Below, piece by piece: positions 35,782 to 44,607 of a stretch of DNA of 64,000 bases. The notes under the pieces were generated by a model. The model was not told the origin of the DNA and did no database searches. It saw only the letters and a program-made list of their open reading frames with translations. Made by a program: the position numbers and the translations under genes. Position 1 is the stretch's first letter. Every line of letters starts with the position of its first letter. Origin of the DNA: Pseudomonas sp. PDM04 (GTDB lineage Bacteria; Pseudomonadota; Gammaproteobacteria; Pseudomonadales; Pseudomonadaceae); assembly GCF_014851765.1 (NCBI RefSeq), contig NZ_JACVAI010000005.1, positions 1 to 64,000 on the forward strand, given 5' to 3'.

Positions 35782-36342
35782 ATGACTCGATTGACCTCTC
35801 TGAACCCTTGGCTGGCGGCTTTTGCCGTTACCCTTTGCGTGCAGTTTCCGGCACAGGCCGCAGAACGCTTCACCGTCAGCATGCCTGGCGTGACCGACAA
35901 CCGGCTGTTCACTTCGGTGGCGGCCAGCGATGCCAGTGGCTGCGGCGGCAAGAACCAGTCGCCGGCCCTGAGCTGGAGTGCCGGCCCCTCGGGCACCCTG
36001 AGCTACGCCGTGGTCATGCACGACCCAGACGGCGCGAAAGGTCAGGGCGTCGATCACTGGATTCACTACGGCATCAAGGCCAGCACCCGGCAGATCCCGC
36101 CCGGCGCGGGCACCAAATCCACCTTCGAAGGTGCGGCGGGCACCAACAGCAAGGGCACCGTCGGCTACATCGGGCCATGCCCGCCAGTGGGCGACAGCTC
36201 CCATCACTACATCGTCCAGCTCTACGCCCTGGATCTGGCCCCCGACGCTTTGCCGGCTGGCCTGACCCGCGCGCAACTGCTGGAAAAAATCAAAGGCCAC
36301 GTCCTGAGAAACAGCAGCGTGGTGCGGCGTTATCACCGCTGA
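35782..36342 (+). CDS. YbhB/YbcL-family Raf kinase inhibitor-like (PEBP) protein, exported
   Basis: A 186-residue protein. The signal peptide (WLAAFAVTLCVQFPAQAAE) precedes a PEBP fold with CGGKNQSPALSWS, VVMHDPDGAKGQGVDHWIHYG (the DPDxP-like anion-binding motif is degenerate) and GYIGPCPPVGDSSHHY. The bacterial members are periplasmic and of unclear function. AGGTG precedes the ATG. It reads divergently from the reductase gene, leaving 139 bp for promoters. Confidence 0.85.
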   Translation: MTRLTSLNPWLAAFAVTLCVQFPAQAAERFTVSMPGVTDNRLFTSVAASDASGCGGKNQSPALSWSAGPSGTLSYAVVMHDPDGAKGQGVDHWIHYGIKASTRQIPPGAGTKSTFEGAAGTNSKGTVGYIGPCPPVGDSSHHYIVQLYALDLAPDALPAGLTRAQLLEKIKGHVLRNSSVVRRYHR

Positions 36343-36428
36343 AATTTTTTCAGCGGGTTTAACCCGAACCGGTTCGGCGGCGCGTCTCAGAGGATGAATG
36401 GATCAATTTCCTCCTGAGGTCAGCCCCC

Positions 36429-38117
36429 ATGTCCCTCCCTTCGTATTTCCTCCGCCCGGTCGCCCAGGGTTTCGCCGCCGGGTGGTTGCTGGCCGTCGCC
36501 GGTTGTGGTGTTTCGTCCACGCCTGACAAGACCGTCGTGTCCGCTGCAGTGGCGCCTGCGCCCGTGATGCAGGAAGCGATCATGGCCGATGCGGCGCTGA
36601 GCAAGCGCAGCGTGCGTGCGGCGCCGATGGCCGGATTCGCTGCGGAGTCAGCGCCATCGGGCTATCGAGACGAGCCGCGCGAGCAGTATCAGGCGCTGGC
36701 GGACAACCCGATTCACAGCGTGGCCGAGGCACCGGTTTCCACCTTCGGCGCCGACGTCGACACCGGCGCCTACGCCAACGTGCGCCGCTTGCTCAACCAG
36801 GGCCGTTTGCCACCCGAGGGCGCGGTACGTCTGGAGGAAATGGTCAATTACTTCCCCTACGACTATGCGTTGCCGGCCGATGGCTCGCCGTTTGGCGTGA
36901 CCACCGAGCTGGCCCCGTCGCCGTGGAACCCGCACACCCGCCTGCTGCGCATCGGCATCAAGGCCTCGGACCGCGCGGTGGCTGAACTGGCCCCGGCGAA
37001 CCTGGTGTTTCTGGTGGACGTGTCCGGTTCGATGGACCGCCGCGAAGGCCTGCCGCTGGTCAAGAGCACGCTGAAACTGCTGGTCGATCAACTGCGCGAG
37101 CAGGATCGAGTGTCACTGGTGGTCTACGCCGGGGATTCGCGGGTGGTCCTGGAGCCAACTTCCGGACGGGAAAAAGCGAAAATTCGCACCGCCATCGATC
37201 AATTGACGGCGGGAGGTTCCACCGCCGGGGCCTCGGGCATCGAGCTGGCTTATCAACAGGCGCAACAGGCTTATATTCCCAAGGGCATCAACCGTGTGCT
37301 GCTGGCCACCGACGGGGACTTCAACGTCGGCGTCAGCGACTTCGACAGCCTCAGGCAAATGGCTGTGGATAAGCGCAAGACCGGCGTTTCCCTGACCACC
37401 CTGGGTTTTGGTGTGGATAACTACAATGAACAGCTGATGGAACAACTGGCCGATGCCGGCGATGGCAACTACGCCTACATCGACAACCTGCGTGAAGCGC
37501 GCAAGGTGCTGGTGGATCAATTGGGTTCGACGCTCACGGTGGTGGCGAAAAACGTCAAGCTGCAAGTGGAGTTCAACCCGGCGCAGGTCAGCGAATACCG
37601 CTTGCTGGGTTATGAAAACCGCGCCCTGAAACGTGAGGACTTTACCAATGACAAAGTCGATGCCGGTGAAATCGGCGCAGGGCATACGGTGACGGCGTTG
37701 TACGAAATTGTGCCCAGGGGCGAGAAGGGTTGGCTGGAGCCGTTGCGCTACGGCAAGCCGGACGTCGTGATATCCGACCGTCAGGGGGAAATGGCGATGC
37801 TGCGGGTGCGTTATCAGTTGCCGGAGGGTGGCGACAGTCGCTTGATCGAGCGGCCGATTGCAGGCGCTGCATCAGGCAAGGCCAGCGACGACCTGCGATT
37901 CGCGGCGGCGGTGGCGGCGTTTTCCCAGCAACTCAAGGACGGGCGTTACACCGGCGGGTTCAGCCTGAAGGACACCGAGGCCCTGGCGCGTGGTGCCCGG
38001 GGTGAGGATCGATTCGGTTTGCGCGCCGAGTTCGTGCAGTTGGTGGAGTTAGCGCAAAGTCTGCGCACCCCCACGACCGCGTCCAACAGTGATCCGGTTG
38101 CAAGCAATGACAACTGA
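36429..38117 (+). CDS. VWA-domain lipoprotein (YfbK-like)
   Basis: A 562-residue protein. The signal peptide ends in a lipobox (AVAGC, Cys near 26). A VWF N-terminal domain (NPIHSVAEAPVSTFGADVDTGAYANVRR) is followed by a VWA domain with an intact MIDAS (DVSGSM near 198-203, later ATDGDFN) and a C-terminal DUF3520-type region. VWA domains bind metal-dependent protein partners. An ECF sigma factor and a membrane-anchored protein follow with overlaps, so the three form one operon, and the lipoprotein may be part of the envelope signal it responds to. Confidence 0.87.
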   Translation: MSLPSYFLRPVAQGFAAGWLLAVAGCGVSSTPDKTVVSAAVAPAPVMQEAIMADAALSKRSVRAAPMAGFAAESAPSGYRDEPREQYQALADNPIHSVAEAPVSTFGADVDTGAYANVRRLLNQGRLPPEGAVRLEEMVNYFPYDYALPADGSPFGVTTELAPSPWNPHTRLLRIGIKASDRAVAELAPANLVFLVDVSGSMDRREGLPLVKSTLKLLVDQLREQDRVSLVVYAGDSRVVLEPTSGREKAKIRTAIDQLTAGGSTAGASGIELAYQQAQQAYIPKGINRVLLATDGDFNVGVSDFDSLRQMAVDKRKTGVSLTTLGFGVDNYNEQLMEQLADAGDGNYAYIDNLREARKVLVDQLGSTLTVVAKNVKLQVEFNPAQVSEYRLLGYENRALKREDFTNDKVDAGEIGAGHTVTALYEIVPRGEKGWLEPLRYGKPDVVISDRQGEMAMLRVRYQLPEGGDSRLIERPIAGAASGKASDDLRFAAAVAAFSQQLKDGRYTGGFSLKDTEALARGARGEDRFGLRAEFVQLVELAQSLRTPTTASNSDPVASNDN

Positions 38118-38679
38118 CATGTCGGCGCTGAGCGACGAAGCCCTGCTGGCCCGGTATCGTGCCGGCGACGGGCCGGCGTTCGAGATTTTGTACGCTCGCC
38201 ACCGGCAAGGCCTCTATCGGTTTCTGCTTGGCCTCAGCGGCAAAACCGAACTGGCCGAAGAGGTTTACCAGGACACCTGGCTGAGTCTGATCCGCAGCAC
38301 CAGCCAGCCACAAGGTCGGGCGAATTTTCGGACCTGGCTCTACCAGATCGCCCGCAATCGCCTGATCGATCAGTGGCGCAAACACGGAATCCACAACCCT
38401 TTGCACGACAGCTATGACGAACAGCTCCACGCCGTGGGCGACGAAGCGCCCAACCCCGAACAGTTGCTGAACCTGAGCCGCGACCATCAGCGCCTCGCAA
38501 CCGCTTTGCACACCTTGCCCACCGACCAGCGCGAAGTGTTCCTGCTGCGTGCCCACGGCGAACTCGACTTGCCGCAGATCGCCACCCTCACCGAAACACC
38601 GCTGGAAACGGTCAAGAGCCGCTTGCGTTACGCCCAGCAAAAACTGCGTCGGCTGCTGGCCGAGGAGGTACTGACATGA
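38107..38679 (+). CDS. ECF-family RNA polymerase sigma factor
   Basis: A 190-residue sigma factor. Region 2 includes ELAEEVYQDTWLSLI and FRTWLYQIARNRLIDQWR; region 4 has the HTH LPQIATLTETPLETVKSRLRYAQQKLR. The start at 38107 overlaps the VWA gene by 11 bp; ATG 38119, just after its stop, is equally possible. Its stop overlaps the downstream gene, whose product is a good candidate anti-sigma factor. Confidence 0.87.
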   Translation: MTTDMSALSDEALLARYRAGDGPAFEILYARHRQGLYRFLLGLSGKTELAEEVYQDTWLSLIRSTSQPQGRANFRTWLYQIARNRLIDQWRKHGIHNPLHDSYDEQLHAVGDEAPNPEQLLNLSRDHQRLATALHTLPTDQREVFLLRAHGELDLPQIATLTETPLETVKSRLRYAQQKLRRLLAEEVLT

Positions 38680-39278
38680 CTGACGCCCGTCCTGCACCCG
38701 AAGAACAAGTGCTTGAGCATTACCGTGAACAGGCGCCAGGCGAACCGCCGGCCCATCTGGATGCGTTCATCCTCGCGGCCGCGCACCGTGAAGTCCCCGC
38801 GCCAAAACCGAACCTGTGGCAACGCTGGGTCCGGGCTTGCCAGAGACCCCGATGGCAGGTCGCTTTCGCCAGCCTGGTCGGCGTCGCCCTGATGCTGGCG
38901 CTGGTGCAACCCGCGCCGGAGCGGGAATCCGCTGGCGACTTCGCCCCCAAAGCGTCCGCACCGATCACCAAAAAGGAGTCCATGCAGGCGCCAGCGTCAG
39001 TCGCGCGCTCATTGTCCGCGCCGGCCCCGGCTGCACCGATGGCCGATTTCGCCGCCCCTGCGCCGAGCGAGTCGATCAGCGCCGAAAGGGCCGACGAAGC
39101 AACAGTCAGCAAGCGCGCCGCCGTCCCGGTGAAAACCCTGGATGAGCAATTGCGTGAAGTGCTGCGCCTGCGCAAGGCCGGCCAGGTCAAGGCGGCAGAT
39201 GACTTGATGGCGGCGTTGCACAAACGCTTTCCCCAGCAAGATCTCACTGCGCGGCTCAAGCAACTGAAGGAAAACTGA
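38676..39278 (+). CDS. Membrane-anchored putative anti-sigma factor
   Basis: A 200-residue protein. The cytoplasmic N-terminus (VLEHYREQAPGEPPAHLDAFIL) resembles short anti-sigma domains. A single TM helix lies near 64-80 (FASLVGVALMLALVQ), then an Ala/Pro/Ser-rich periplasmic linker and a C-terminal helical pair (LDEQLREVLRLRKAGQVKAADDLMAALHKRFP). It has no zinc-binding HxxxCxxC signature, so the assignment rests on position (ATGA overlap with the sigma gene) and topology. Confidence 0.65.
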   Translation: MTDARPAPEEQVLEHYREQAPGEPPAHLDAFILAAAHREVPAPKPNLWQRWVRACQRPRWQVAFASLVGVALMLALVQPAPERESAGDFAPKASAPITKKESMQAPASVARSLSAPAPAAPMADFAAPAPSESISAERADEATVSKRAAVPVKTLDEQLREVLRLRKAGQVKAADDLMAALHKRFPQQDLTARLKQLKEN

Positions 39279-39357
39279 GGCATGAAGTGCCAGTCATTTG
39301 GCATCGTCCGACGAAAACGCGCACTATCGACGCATAGCCGATGCGTTGGAGGATGCC

Positions 39358-39561
39358 GTGGCAAAAAAAATCGATCGCATCGCGCAAATGCTCAATTGCC
39401 CGGACAAGGGCGAGGAACTGCGACGAGCCATTACCGAGAGTCGTAAGGAGTTTCTGCTGGCGAAGCAGGCCGAAGAAGCCCTCGACGACCACGTCGTTGA
39501 AGAAGAGGATTTCCAGGACGACGAGGATGATTACGACGAGTTTGACTGGACCACTGAATGA
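39358..39561 (+). CDS. Small acidic conserved hypothetical protein
   Basis: A 67-residue protein. A basic, helical N-terminal half (KKIDRIAQMLNCPDKGEELRRAITESRKEF) is followed by a highly acidic tail (EEEDFQDDEDDYDEFD). GTG 39358 has GGAGG five bases upstream and is preferred to the TTG at 39298. The function is unknown. A weak hairpin (39566-39585, AAACC/GGTTT) follows. Confidence 0.65.
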   Translation: MAKKIDRIAQMLNCPDKGEELRRAITESRKEFLLAKQAEEALDDHVVEEEDFQDDEDDYDEFDWTTE

Positions 39562-39885
39562 AATAAACCACTTCGGCGGTTTTATAAGGATGGAAGTTTT
39601 TCCGGTTAACCGAACAATATAATTAACATTTCGTCCTGTGGCAGTTATTGGCAGCCGGGTTTTATCCAGGGTCGTCGTTGTAACAATGCCGGTCAATGGA
39701 GCGGCCAGCGATAAGCTCATCTGTAGATCAGGCGCGGATTCGCCCGGTGCCCCAGGATTCCGGAGCTTGGGGCGCTGGCGAAACTGTCAAATTCCTTTTT
39801 ACACCGGGTTGTATCTCGCAGAACTTGGAGAGGTTGGAATATCGAACGCCGGTTATCGAAAGTGTAAGTGCAGGCGAACTGCCAC
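39562..39885. other. Intergenic region without recognised genes
   Basis: The first part holds the hairpin AAACC-ACTTCGGC-GGTTT (39566-39585), a probable terminator. From about 39640 to 39885 I see no convincing gene, only short frames with no ribosome site. It ends at the sigma-28 type promoter of the chemoreceptor. Confidence 0.4.
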
Positions 39886-39912
39886 TAATGTTTTCGATGT
39901 CAGGTCCGATAA
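39886..39912 (+). promoter_or_regulatory. Sigma-28 (FliA) type promoter of the chemoreceptor gene
   Basis: TAATGTTT (-35, 39886-39893), an 11-bp spacer and TCCGATAA (-10, 39905-39912) match the FliA consensus TAAAGTTT-N11-GCCGATAA at 14 of 16 positions. The chemoreceptor ATG lies 52 bp downstream. Such promoters are usual for late flagellar and chemotaxis genes. Confidence 0.65.
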
Positions 39913-39963
39913 AAATGATACTCGCCCAGCTTGGATTGCCGGGCATTCATTGGATTCTCCGCC

Positions 39964-41604
39964 ATGTTCCTGCGTAATCTGCGCCTGCAAACCAAGCTGT
40001 TGTTGGCACTGACGGTTGTCAACTTGATCAGTATTGCGTCCTTCATCAGTTACGCCCAGTACTCCAAATCCGAAGATATTCGTCAGCAGATCGATAACCG
40101 CCTGCGGACCGTCGCGTACGCGGTGCCGCGCCTGCTCGGTGAGGACTATCTTGAACGCACACGCCAGGTCAGCGGCCTGAAAGCGGGAGAGTACGAGGCG
40201 CAGGTACAGAATCTTGGCGAGTACGCGGCGCAGGTCGATCTCAAGTACGCCTACGGCCTGATGGTCGATGGCCAGGGGCAAGTGTTCTACCTGGCCGACA
40301 GTGCCAGCGCCAAGGACATCGCCAGTGGCACCTACTCCAAACACCTGGAGCACTATGTCGACGCCAGCCCCGCAGTGGTCGAGGCGGCCCGAAGCGGTCA
40401 GGCGCAATTCGATGAATACACCGACAGCTATGGCAGTTTCCGCTCCATTTTCCTGCCGCTGCGCAGCGCCACCGGGCAGCCCTTTGTCGTCGGTGTCGAC
40501 GTCACGCTCGACGCCCTTGCACAGGCCATCCAGGCCAGCCTCCACCGCTTGTTGTTGATCGGCGCTGCGACCTTCATGGTCGGGCTGCTGCTGTCCTGGC
40601 TGGCCGCGCGCATGCTGGTGCGTGGGATTCATCACCTCACCGGCCAGTTGAACCACATCGCCGAGCGGCGGGATTTGTCCACGACCGTCACCGTCCTCAA
40701 TGGCGATGAAATGGGGCAGATGGGCACGCACCTGTCGAGCTTGCTTCAGGACCTGCGCCAGACCCTGGGCAGCGCTTCCGGCATGGCCGACAGCAATCAG
40801 CGGCTGGCGGAAATATTCCTGCAGCTCTCCGACGAGATTACCCAGCGCATCCAGCAGGCGGGCGGGCAGTTGGCCGATATCAATCAGCACGGCCAATCGA
40901 TTCGTCAGGCTGCCGAGGATTCCTCGAGCCTGGCCGACACCGTGCGCGGCGACCTGCAATCCGCGGTCGGCGAGTTGAGCCGAACCCATCAGGAGTTGCA
41001 GCGGCTGATCGGCGACGTGCACCAGAGCACCTCGGCCAGTATCGAGCTGGCGGGCGACCTGCAACACCTGAGCCGCGAGGCCGAACAGATTGGCCAGGTG
41101 TTGCAGATGGTTGCCGGGATTTCCGACCAGACCAACCTGCTGGCCCTCAACGCCGCCATCGAAGCCGCGCGTGCCGGTGAAGCCGGGCGCGGTTTTGCGG
41201 TGGTCGCTGACGAAGTGCGCAAGCTGGCCGCACAAACCCAGGGAGTGCTGGGCGATGCCAACCAGGTAATCAACAGCGTCACCAGCGGTATTCGCCAGAT
41301 CGCCGAACGCATGGGCAGTACCGCCGAACAGTCGCGCACCCTGGCCGTGACCTCCGACAGCACCCTGGGTGTCATCGATGGGTTGGTGCAGCAGATGGGC
41401 CGGGTCAGCGATACGATGGATCGTGCGCTGACCAGCAGTGAAGAAATCCAGCACGCGGTCACCGACATCGCCGGCCGTCTGGGCGGCATGCATGAAACCT
41501 TCGAACATACCCACCAGGGAATTGCCGAAATCCATGATTCGGCCACCGCACTGGGCAGCACGGCCCGGGCGCTCAAGGGCGGGCTGAGCGTGTTCCGGAC
41601 CTGA
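39964..41604 (+). CDS. Methyl-accepting chemotaxis protein
   Basis: A 546-residue receptor. TM1 lies near 10-30, a periplasmic single-Cache-like sensing domain follows (about 35-195; FYLADSASAKDIASGTY, YGSFRSIFLPL), TM2 is near 198-218, then HAMP (LAARMLVRGIHHLTGQL...RRDLS) and a cytoplasmic hairpin. The hairpin tip is recognisable (SDQTNLLALNAAIEAARAG) and binds CheA/CheW. Methylation sites lie in the flanking helices. The ligand is unknown. The gene is monocistronic, with a FliA-type promoter upstream. Confidence 0.9.
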   Translation: MFLRNLRLQTKLLLALTVVNLISIASFISYAQYSKSEDIRQQIDNRLRTVAYAVPRLLGEDYLERTRQVSGLKAGEYEAQVQNLGEYAAQVDLKYAYGLMVDGQGQVFYLADSASAKDIASGTYSKHLEHYVDASPAVVEAARSGQAQFDEYTDSYGSFRSIFLPLRSATGQPFVVGVDVTLDALAQAIQASLHRLLLIGAATFMVGLLLSWLAARMLVRGIHHLTGQLNHIAERRDLSTTVTVLNGDEMGQMGTHLSSLLQDLRQTLGSASGMADSNQRLAEIFLQLSDEITQRIQQAGGQLADINQHGQSIRQAAEDSSSLADTVRGDLQSAVGELSRTHQELQRLIGDVHQSTSASIELAGDLQHLSREAEQIGQVLQMVAGISDQTNLLALNAAIEAARAGEAGRGFAVVADEVRKLAAQTQGVLGDANQVINSVTSGIRQIAERMGSTAEQSRTLAVTSDSTLGVIDGLVQQMGRVSDTMDRALTSSEEIQHAVTDIAGRLGGMHETFEHTHQGIAEIHDSATALGSTARALKGGLSVFRT

Positions 41605-41626
41605 CTGCCCGCGCTGCCCGGACCTG

Positions 41627-41652
41627 CATCGCTAGCAGGCTCGCTCCTACAG
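41627..41652. repeat. Single REP element
   Basis: CATCGCTAGCAGGCTCGCTCCTACAG, a slightly diverged REP core without an inverted partner nearby, located between the chemoreceptor gene and the structured leader. Confidence 0.7.
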
Positions 41653-41801
41653 AAATGGCGTTCCGGCCAATGGTAGTGGGGGGATGTTTAACCGGGCAGG
41701 GCGTTACTTCCTGCAAGCTACAAAGGCTTGCGTCGTTGCCTACGGCCACGCCAGAATCCGCCGGCTTGTGCGCTTTGGGACCGGTCGGTAGTTTGATTCG
41801 C

Positions 41802-41971
41802 ATCACTGGTTGTCAGTGATCGGGTTTAGCAGCTCGCAGCGGTTAGTGAAGTGCATGGCATCCTCTTCAGTCAGGTGACGCACCTGTACTTCAATGGCGG
41901 CTGTGCGTGGGGCGCCCTCGGGCGCGCCGGTTTGCTAACTCCCCGGTCTGCTAACCCGCGCACAGCCGCCA
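41802..41971 (+). ncRNA. Highly structured leader RNA candidate upstream of the DUF6124-like gene
   Basis: Three perfect stems lie in a row: ATCACTG/CAGTGAT (41802-41820, 5-nt loop), CAGGTG/CACCTG (41872-41886, 3-nt loop), and a 13-bp stem TGGCGGCTGTGCG/CGCACAGCCGCCA (41895-41907 with 41959-41971) that encloses a small GGCGC/GCGCC hairpin (41911-41928) and two near-repeats of GGTYTGCTAACYCCC. The region ends 50 bp before the ATG of the next gene. No Rfam class is assigned by me. It may be a cis-regulatory leader or a processed small RNA. Confidence 0.5.
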
Positions 41972-42021
41972 CCATCGTTTAGCAGCGACGCGTGAACGGC
42001 TCCACTTCTGGAGTTAGTCAA

Positions 42022-42336
42022 ATGTCCAAGACAGTCCCCGACCCACCCATCTCCGAACCGGAGCAACCTGAAAGCCAAGGTTCGCTCTTCACCGTGAGCC
42101 CCCACATCAACACCGAAACCCTGCTCGCCAACGCCTCGGAAGACCTGCTGTCGATCCGCGCGCTCGCCGCCGACCTCGCCGACGAGGTGGACAGCTCGCG
42201 CCGCTCAATAGCCCTGGCCATCAACCGTATGGCCGACGGTGTGCACCTGCTGGTCGAGCGAGCCCTGGATCATCTGGACGACCCGGCAATGGCCGCCATT
42301 TTCGCCAGACAACAAAACCGCGTCGCTGACGCGTAG
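42022..42336 (+). CDS. DUF6124/DUF3077-like small Pseudomonas protein
   Basis: A 104-residue protein. A disordered Pro/Glu/Ser-rich start (DPPISEPEQPESQGSLFTV) is followed by a helical part (TLLANASEDLLSIRALAADLADEVDSSRRSIALAINRMADGVHLLVERAL). This is typical of a small family widespread in Pseudomonas with no known function. GGAG lies nine bases before ATG 42022. The strongly structured leader upstream is the notable feature. No gene is seen in the 215 bp that follow. Confidence 0.7.
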   Translation: MSKTVPDPPISEPEQPESQGSLFTVSPHINTETLLANASEDLLSIRALAADLADEVDSSRRSIALAINRMADGVHLLVERALDHLDDPAMAAIFARQQNRVADA

Positions 42337-42505
42337 GCATCGGCCGTCAGGAATGGGTACCGGCTCATGTGGGGTGGAGCGAGACCGCCTTGTCGGCGAG
42401 GGTGGTGCACAACGCAGCCACCCGGCATCCGGCGGCCCAAGTAATCGTTGGCAAGCGCCGACAGGTCTCGTGCCCACAATGACGACGATACGGTATGGCG
42501 CCCAC

Positions 42506-42538
42506 AAAAAAGCCCCAGACCTTGCGGCCTGAGGCTTT
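42506..42538 (-). terminator. Terminator of the tRNA-Arg gene
   Basis: Minus-strand hairpin AAAGCCTCAGGCC / GGTCTGGGGCTTT with a short loop, followed by six T residues. It lies 14 bp beyond the tRNA 3' end. Confidence 0.88.
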
Positions 42539-42551
42539 CTCGTTTTGACTA

Positions 42552-42628
42552 TGGTGCACCAGGCGGGATTCGAACCCACGACCCCTGCCTTCGGAGGGCA
42601 GTACTCTATCCAGCTGAGCTACTGGTGC
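42552..42628 (-). tRNA. tRNA-Arg (anticodon CCG)
   Basis: A 77-nt tRNA including an encoded CCA. The acceptor GCACCAG pairs with CTGGTGC. The anticodon stem CTGCC/GGCAG encloses CTCCGAA, giving anticodon CCG, and the T arm contains GGTTCGAATCC. It reads CGG arginine codons. The gene lies upstream of and divergent from gabD. Confidence 0.97.
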
Positions 42629-42976
42629 AACGCGGGCGCCATGATACTCATATGCATGGCAGGCGTCCATGCTGCTGATTCGACGGTGCTTTTTCAAAGC
42701 GTAACCCGGGTTTGCTACGCTGATCCGAAAAAAGCGGCAAAGGCGGCGTTTTCGTTCTTTTTTTCGAACAGGCTATTGTCCTTTACCCCCTTTGATCCTA
42801 GGATTCGTTTGAGATTTCAAACGCTCTTGTCTGGGTGCTGAACCGCACGAACCCTTTGCGTGCGCTTTTTGTGTGCCTGCACCCGGTGAATGATTTCCCT
42901 GACGGCAGCCTTTTTGGCGCCTTTCTACAATCATAATTTGCTCCGCGCGCGCGCGGCGCTGTTAAGGAAAGCCGAC
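42629..42976. other. Intergenic region between tRNA-Arg and gabD
   Basis: It should hold the divergent promoters of the tRNA (minus) and gabD (plus). I see runs of A and T near 42730-42800 but no operator, repeat or additional gene that I can support. Confidence 0.4.
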
Positions 42977-44419
42977 ATGCAGCTTAAAGACACCCTGTTG
43001 TTCCGCCAGCAAGCCTTCATTGATGGCGCTTGGGTCGACGCGGACAGCGGTCAGACGATCAAGGTCAACAACCCGGCAACGGGCGAAATCCTGGGCACCG
43101 TGCCGAAAATGGGCGCTGCCGAAACACGCCGCGCGATCGAAGCGGCCGACAAGGCCCTGCCGGCCTGGCGTGCACTGACCGCCAAGGACCGCGCGAACAA
43201 GCTGCGTCGCTGGTTCGAACTGATCATCGAGAACCAGGACGACCTGGCGCGCCTGATGACCCTCGAGCAGGGCAAGCCATTGGCTGAAGCCAAGGGCGAA
43301 ATCGTTTATGCCGCGTCTTTCATCGAGTGGTTCGCCGAAGAATCCAAGCGCATCTACGGTGATGTGATTCCGGGCCACCAGCCCGACAAGCGCCTGATCG
43401 TGATCAAGCAGCCGATCGGCGTGACCGCCGCGATCACCCCGTGGAACTTCCCGGCCGCGATGATCACCCGTAAAGCCGGCCCGGCCCTGGCCGCCGGTTG
43501 CACCATGGTGCTCAAGCCTGCTTCGCAAACCCCGTTCTCCGCTTTCGCCCTGGCCGAACTGGCCCAGCGCGCCGGCATCCCGGCCGGTGTGTTCAGCGTG
43601 GTGACGGGCAGCGCCGGCGACATCGGCAGCGAGCTGACCGGCAACCCGACCGTGCGCAAGTTGTCGTTCACCGGTTCGACCGAGATCGGTCGTCAACTGA
43701 TGTCCGAATGCGCCAAGGACATCAAGAAAGTGTCCCTGGAACTGGGCGGCAACGCGCCGTTCATCGTGTTCGACGACGCGGACCTGGATAAGGCCGTCGA
43801 AGGCGCAATCATTTCCAAATACCGCAACAACGGCCAGACCTGCGTCTGCGCCAACCGCCTGTACATCCAGGACTCGGTCTACGACGCGTTCGCCGAGAAG
43901 CTGAAAGCGGCGGTCGCCAAGCTGAAGATCGGCAACGGTCTGGAAGAAGGCACCACCACCGGTCCGCTGATCGACGAGAAAGCCGTGGCCAAGGTGCAGG
44001 AGCACATTGCCGACGCCGTGTCCAAAGGCGCGACCGTGCTGTCCGGCGGCAAGTCCATCGAAGGCAACTTCTTCGAGCCGACCATCCTGACCAACGTGCC
44101 GAAAAATGCGGCCGTGGCCAAGGAAGAAACCTTCGGTCCATTGGCGCCGCTGTTCCGCTTCAAAGATGAAGCGGAAGTGATCGCGATGTCCAACGACACC
44201 GAATTCGGCCTCGCTTCGTACTTCTACGCTCGCGACCTGGGCCGTGTATTCCGTGTGGCTGAAGCCCTGGAATACGGCATGGTCGGCGTCAACACCGGGC
44301 TGATCTCCAACGAAGTCGCGCCGTTCGGCGGCATCAAGGCCTCGGGCCTGGGCCGCGAAGGCTCCAAGTACGGCATCGAAGATTACCTGGAAATCAAATA
44401 CCTCTGCCTGGGCATCTAA
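42977..44419 (+). CDS. gabD: NAD(P)-dependent succinate-semialdehyde dehydrogenase
   Basis: A 480-residue aldehyde dehydrogenase. It shows the TPWNFPAAMITRK cofactor motif, GFTGSTEIGR-type SFTGSTEIGRQL, catalytic Glu in LELGGNAPFIV and catalytic Cys in GQTCVCANR. It oxidises succinic semialdehyde to succinate in GABA catabolism. The length and motifs match GabD, and gabT follows 188 bp downstream. ATG 42977 has AAGGAAAG upstream. Confidence 0.95.
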   Translation: MQLKDTLLFRQQAFIDGAWVDADSGQTIKVNNPATGEILGTVPKMGAAETRRAIEAADKALPAWRALTAKDRANKLRRWFELIIENQDDLARLMTLEQGKPLAEAKGEIVYAASFIEWFAEESKRIYGDVIPGHQPDKRLIVIKQPIGVTAAITPWNFPAAMITRKAGPALAAGCTMVLKPASQTPFSAFALAELAQRAGIPAGVFSVVTGSAGDIGSELTGNPTVRKLSFTGSTEIGRQLMSECAKDIKKVSLELGGNAPFIVFDDADLDKAVEGAIISKYRNNGQTCVCANRLYIQDSVYDAFAEKLKAAVAKLKIGNGLEEGTTTGPLIDEKAVAKVQEHIADAVSKGATVLSGGKSIEGNFFEPTILTNVPKNAAVAKEETFGPLAPLFRFKDEAEVIAMSNDTEFGLASYFYARDLGRVFRVAEALEYGMVGVNTGLISNEVAPFGGIKASGLGREGSKYGIEDYLEIKYLCLGI

Positions 44420-44607
44420 ACGTCCTGGCAAGGCATGGCTTCAAGCGCAAAGGGCACGAGAGCGCTGTCCCTTTGCGCCGCTTCAAACGGCAATTTCTTT
44501 GCGGCCGGGAACGCTGTGGCAGTCGATCATCGCATGCTGCCACCGTTGACTCCCCGCCGCGTCATCCTTGAACCACGCCGCCCGATGAGCGGTGAATGAG
44601 GACTGTA

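Noticed and set aside
42552..42628. The tRNA-Arg gene considered as an integration site for a genomic island.
   Set aside because: No integrase and no repeat of the tRNA 3' end were seen nearby; the neighbours are housekeeping genes with conserved order.
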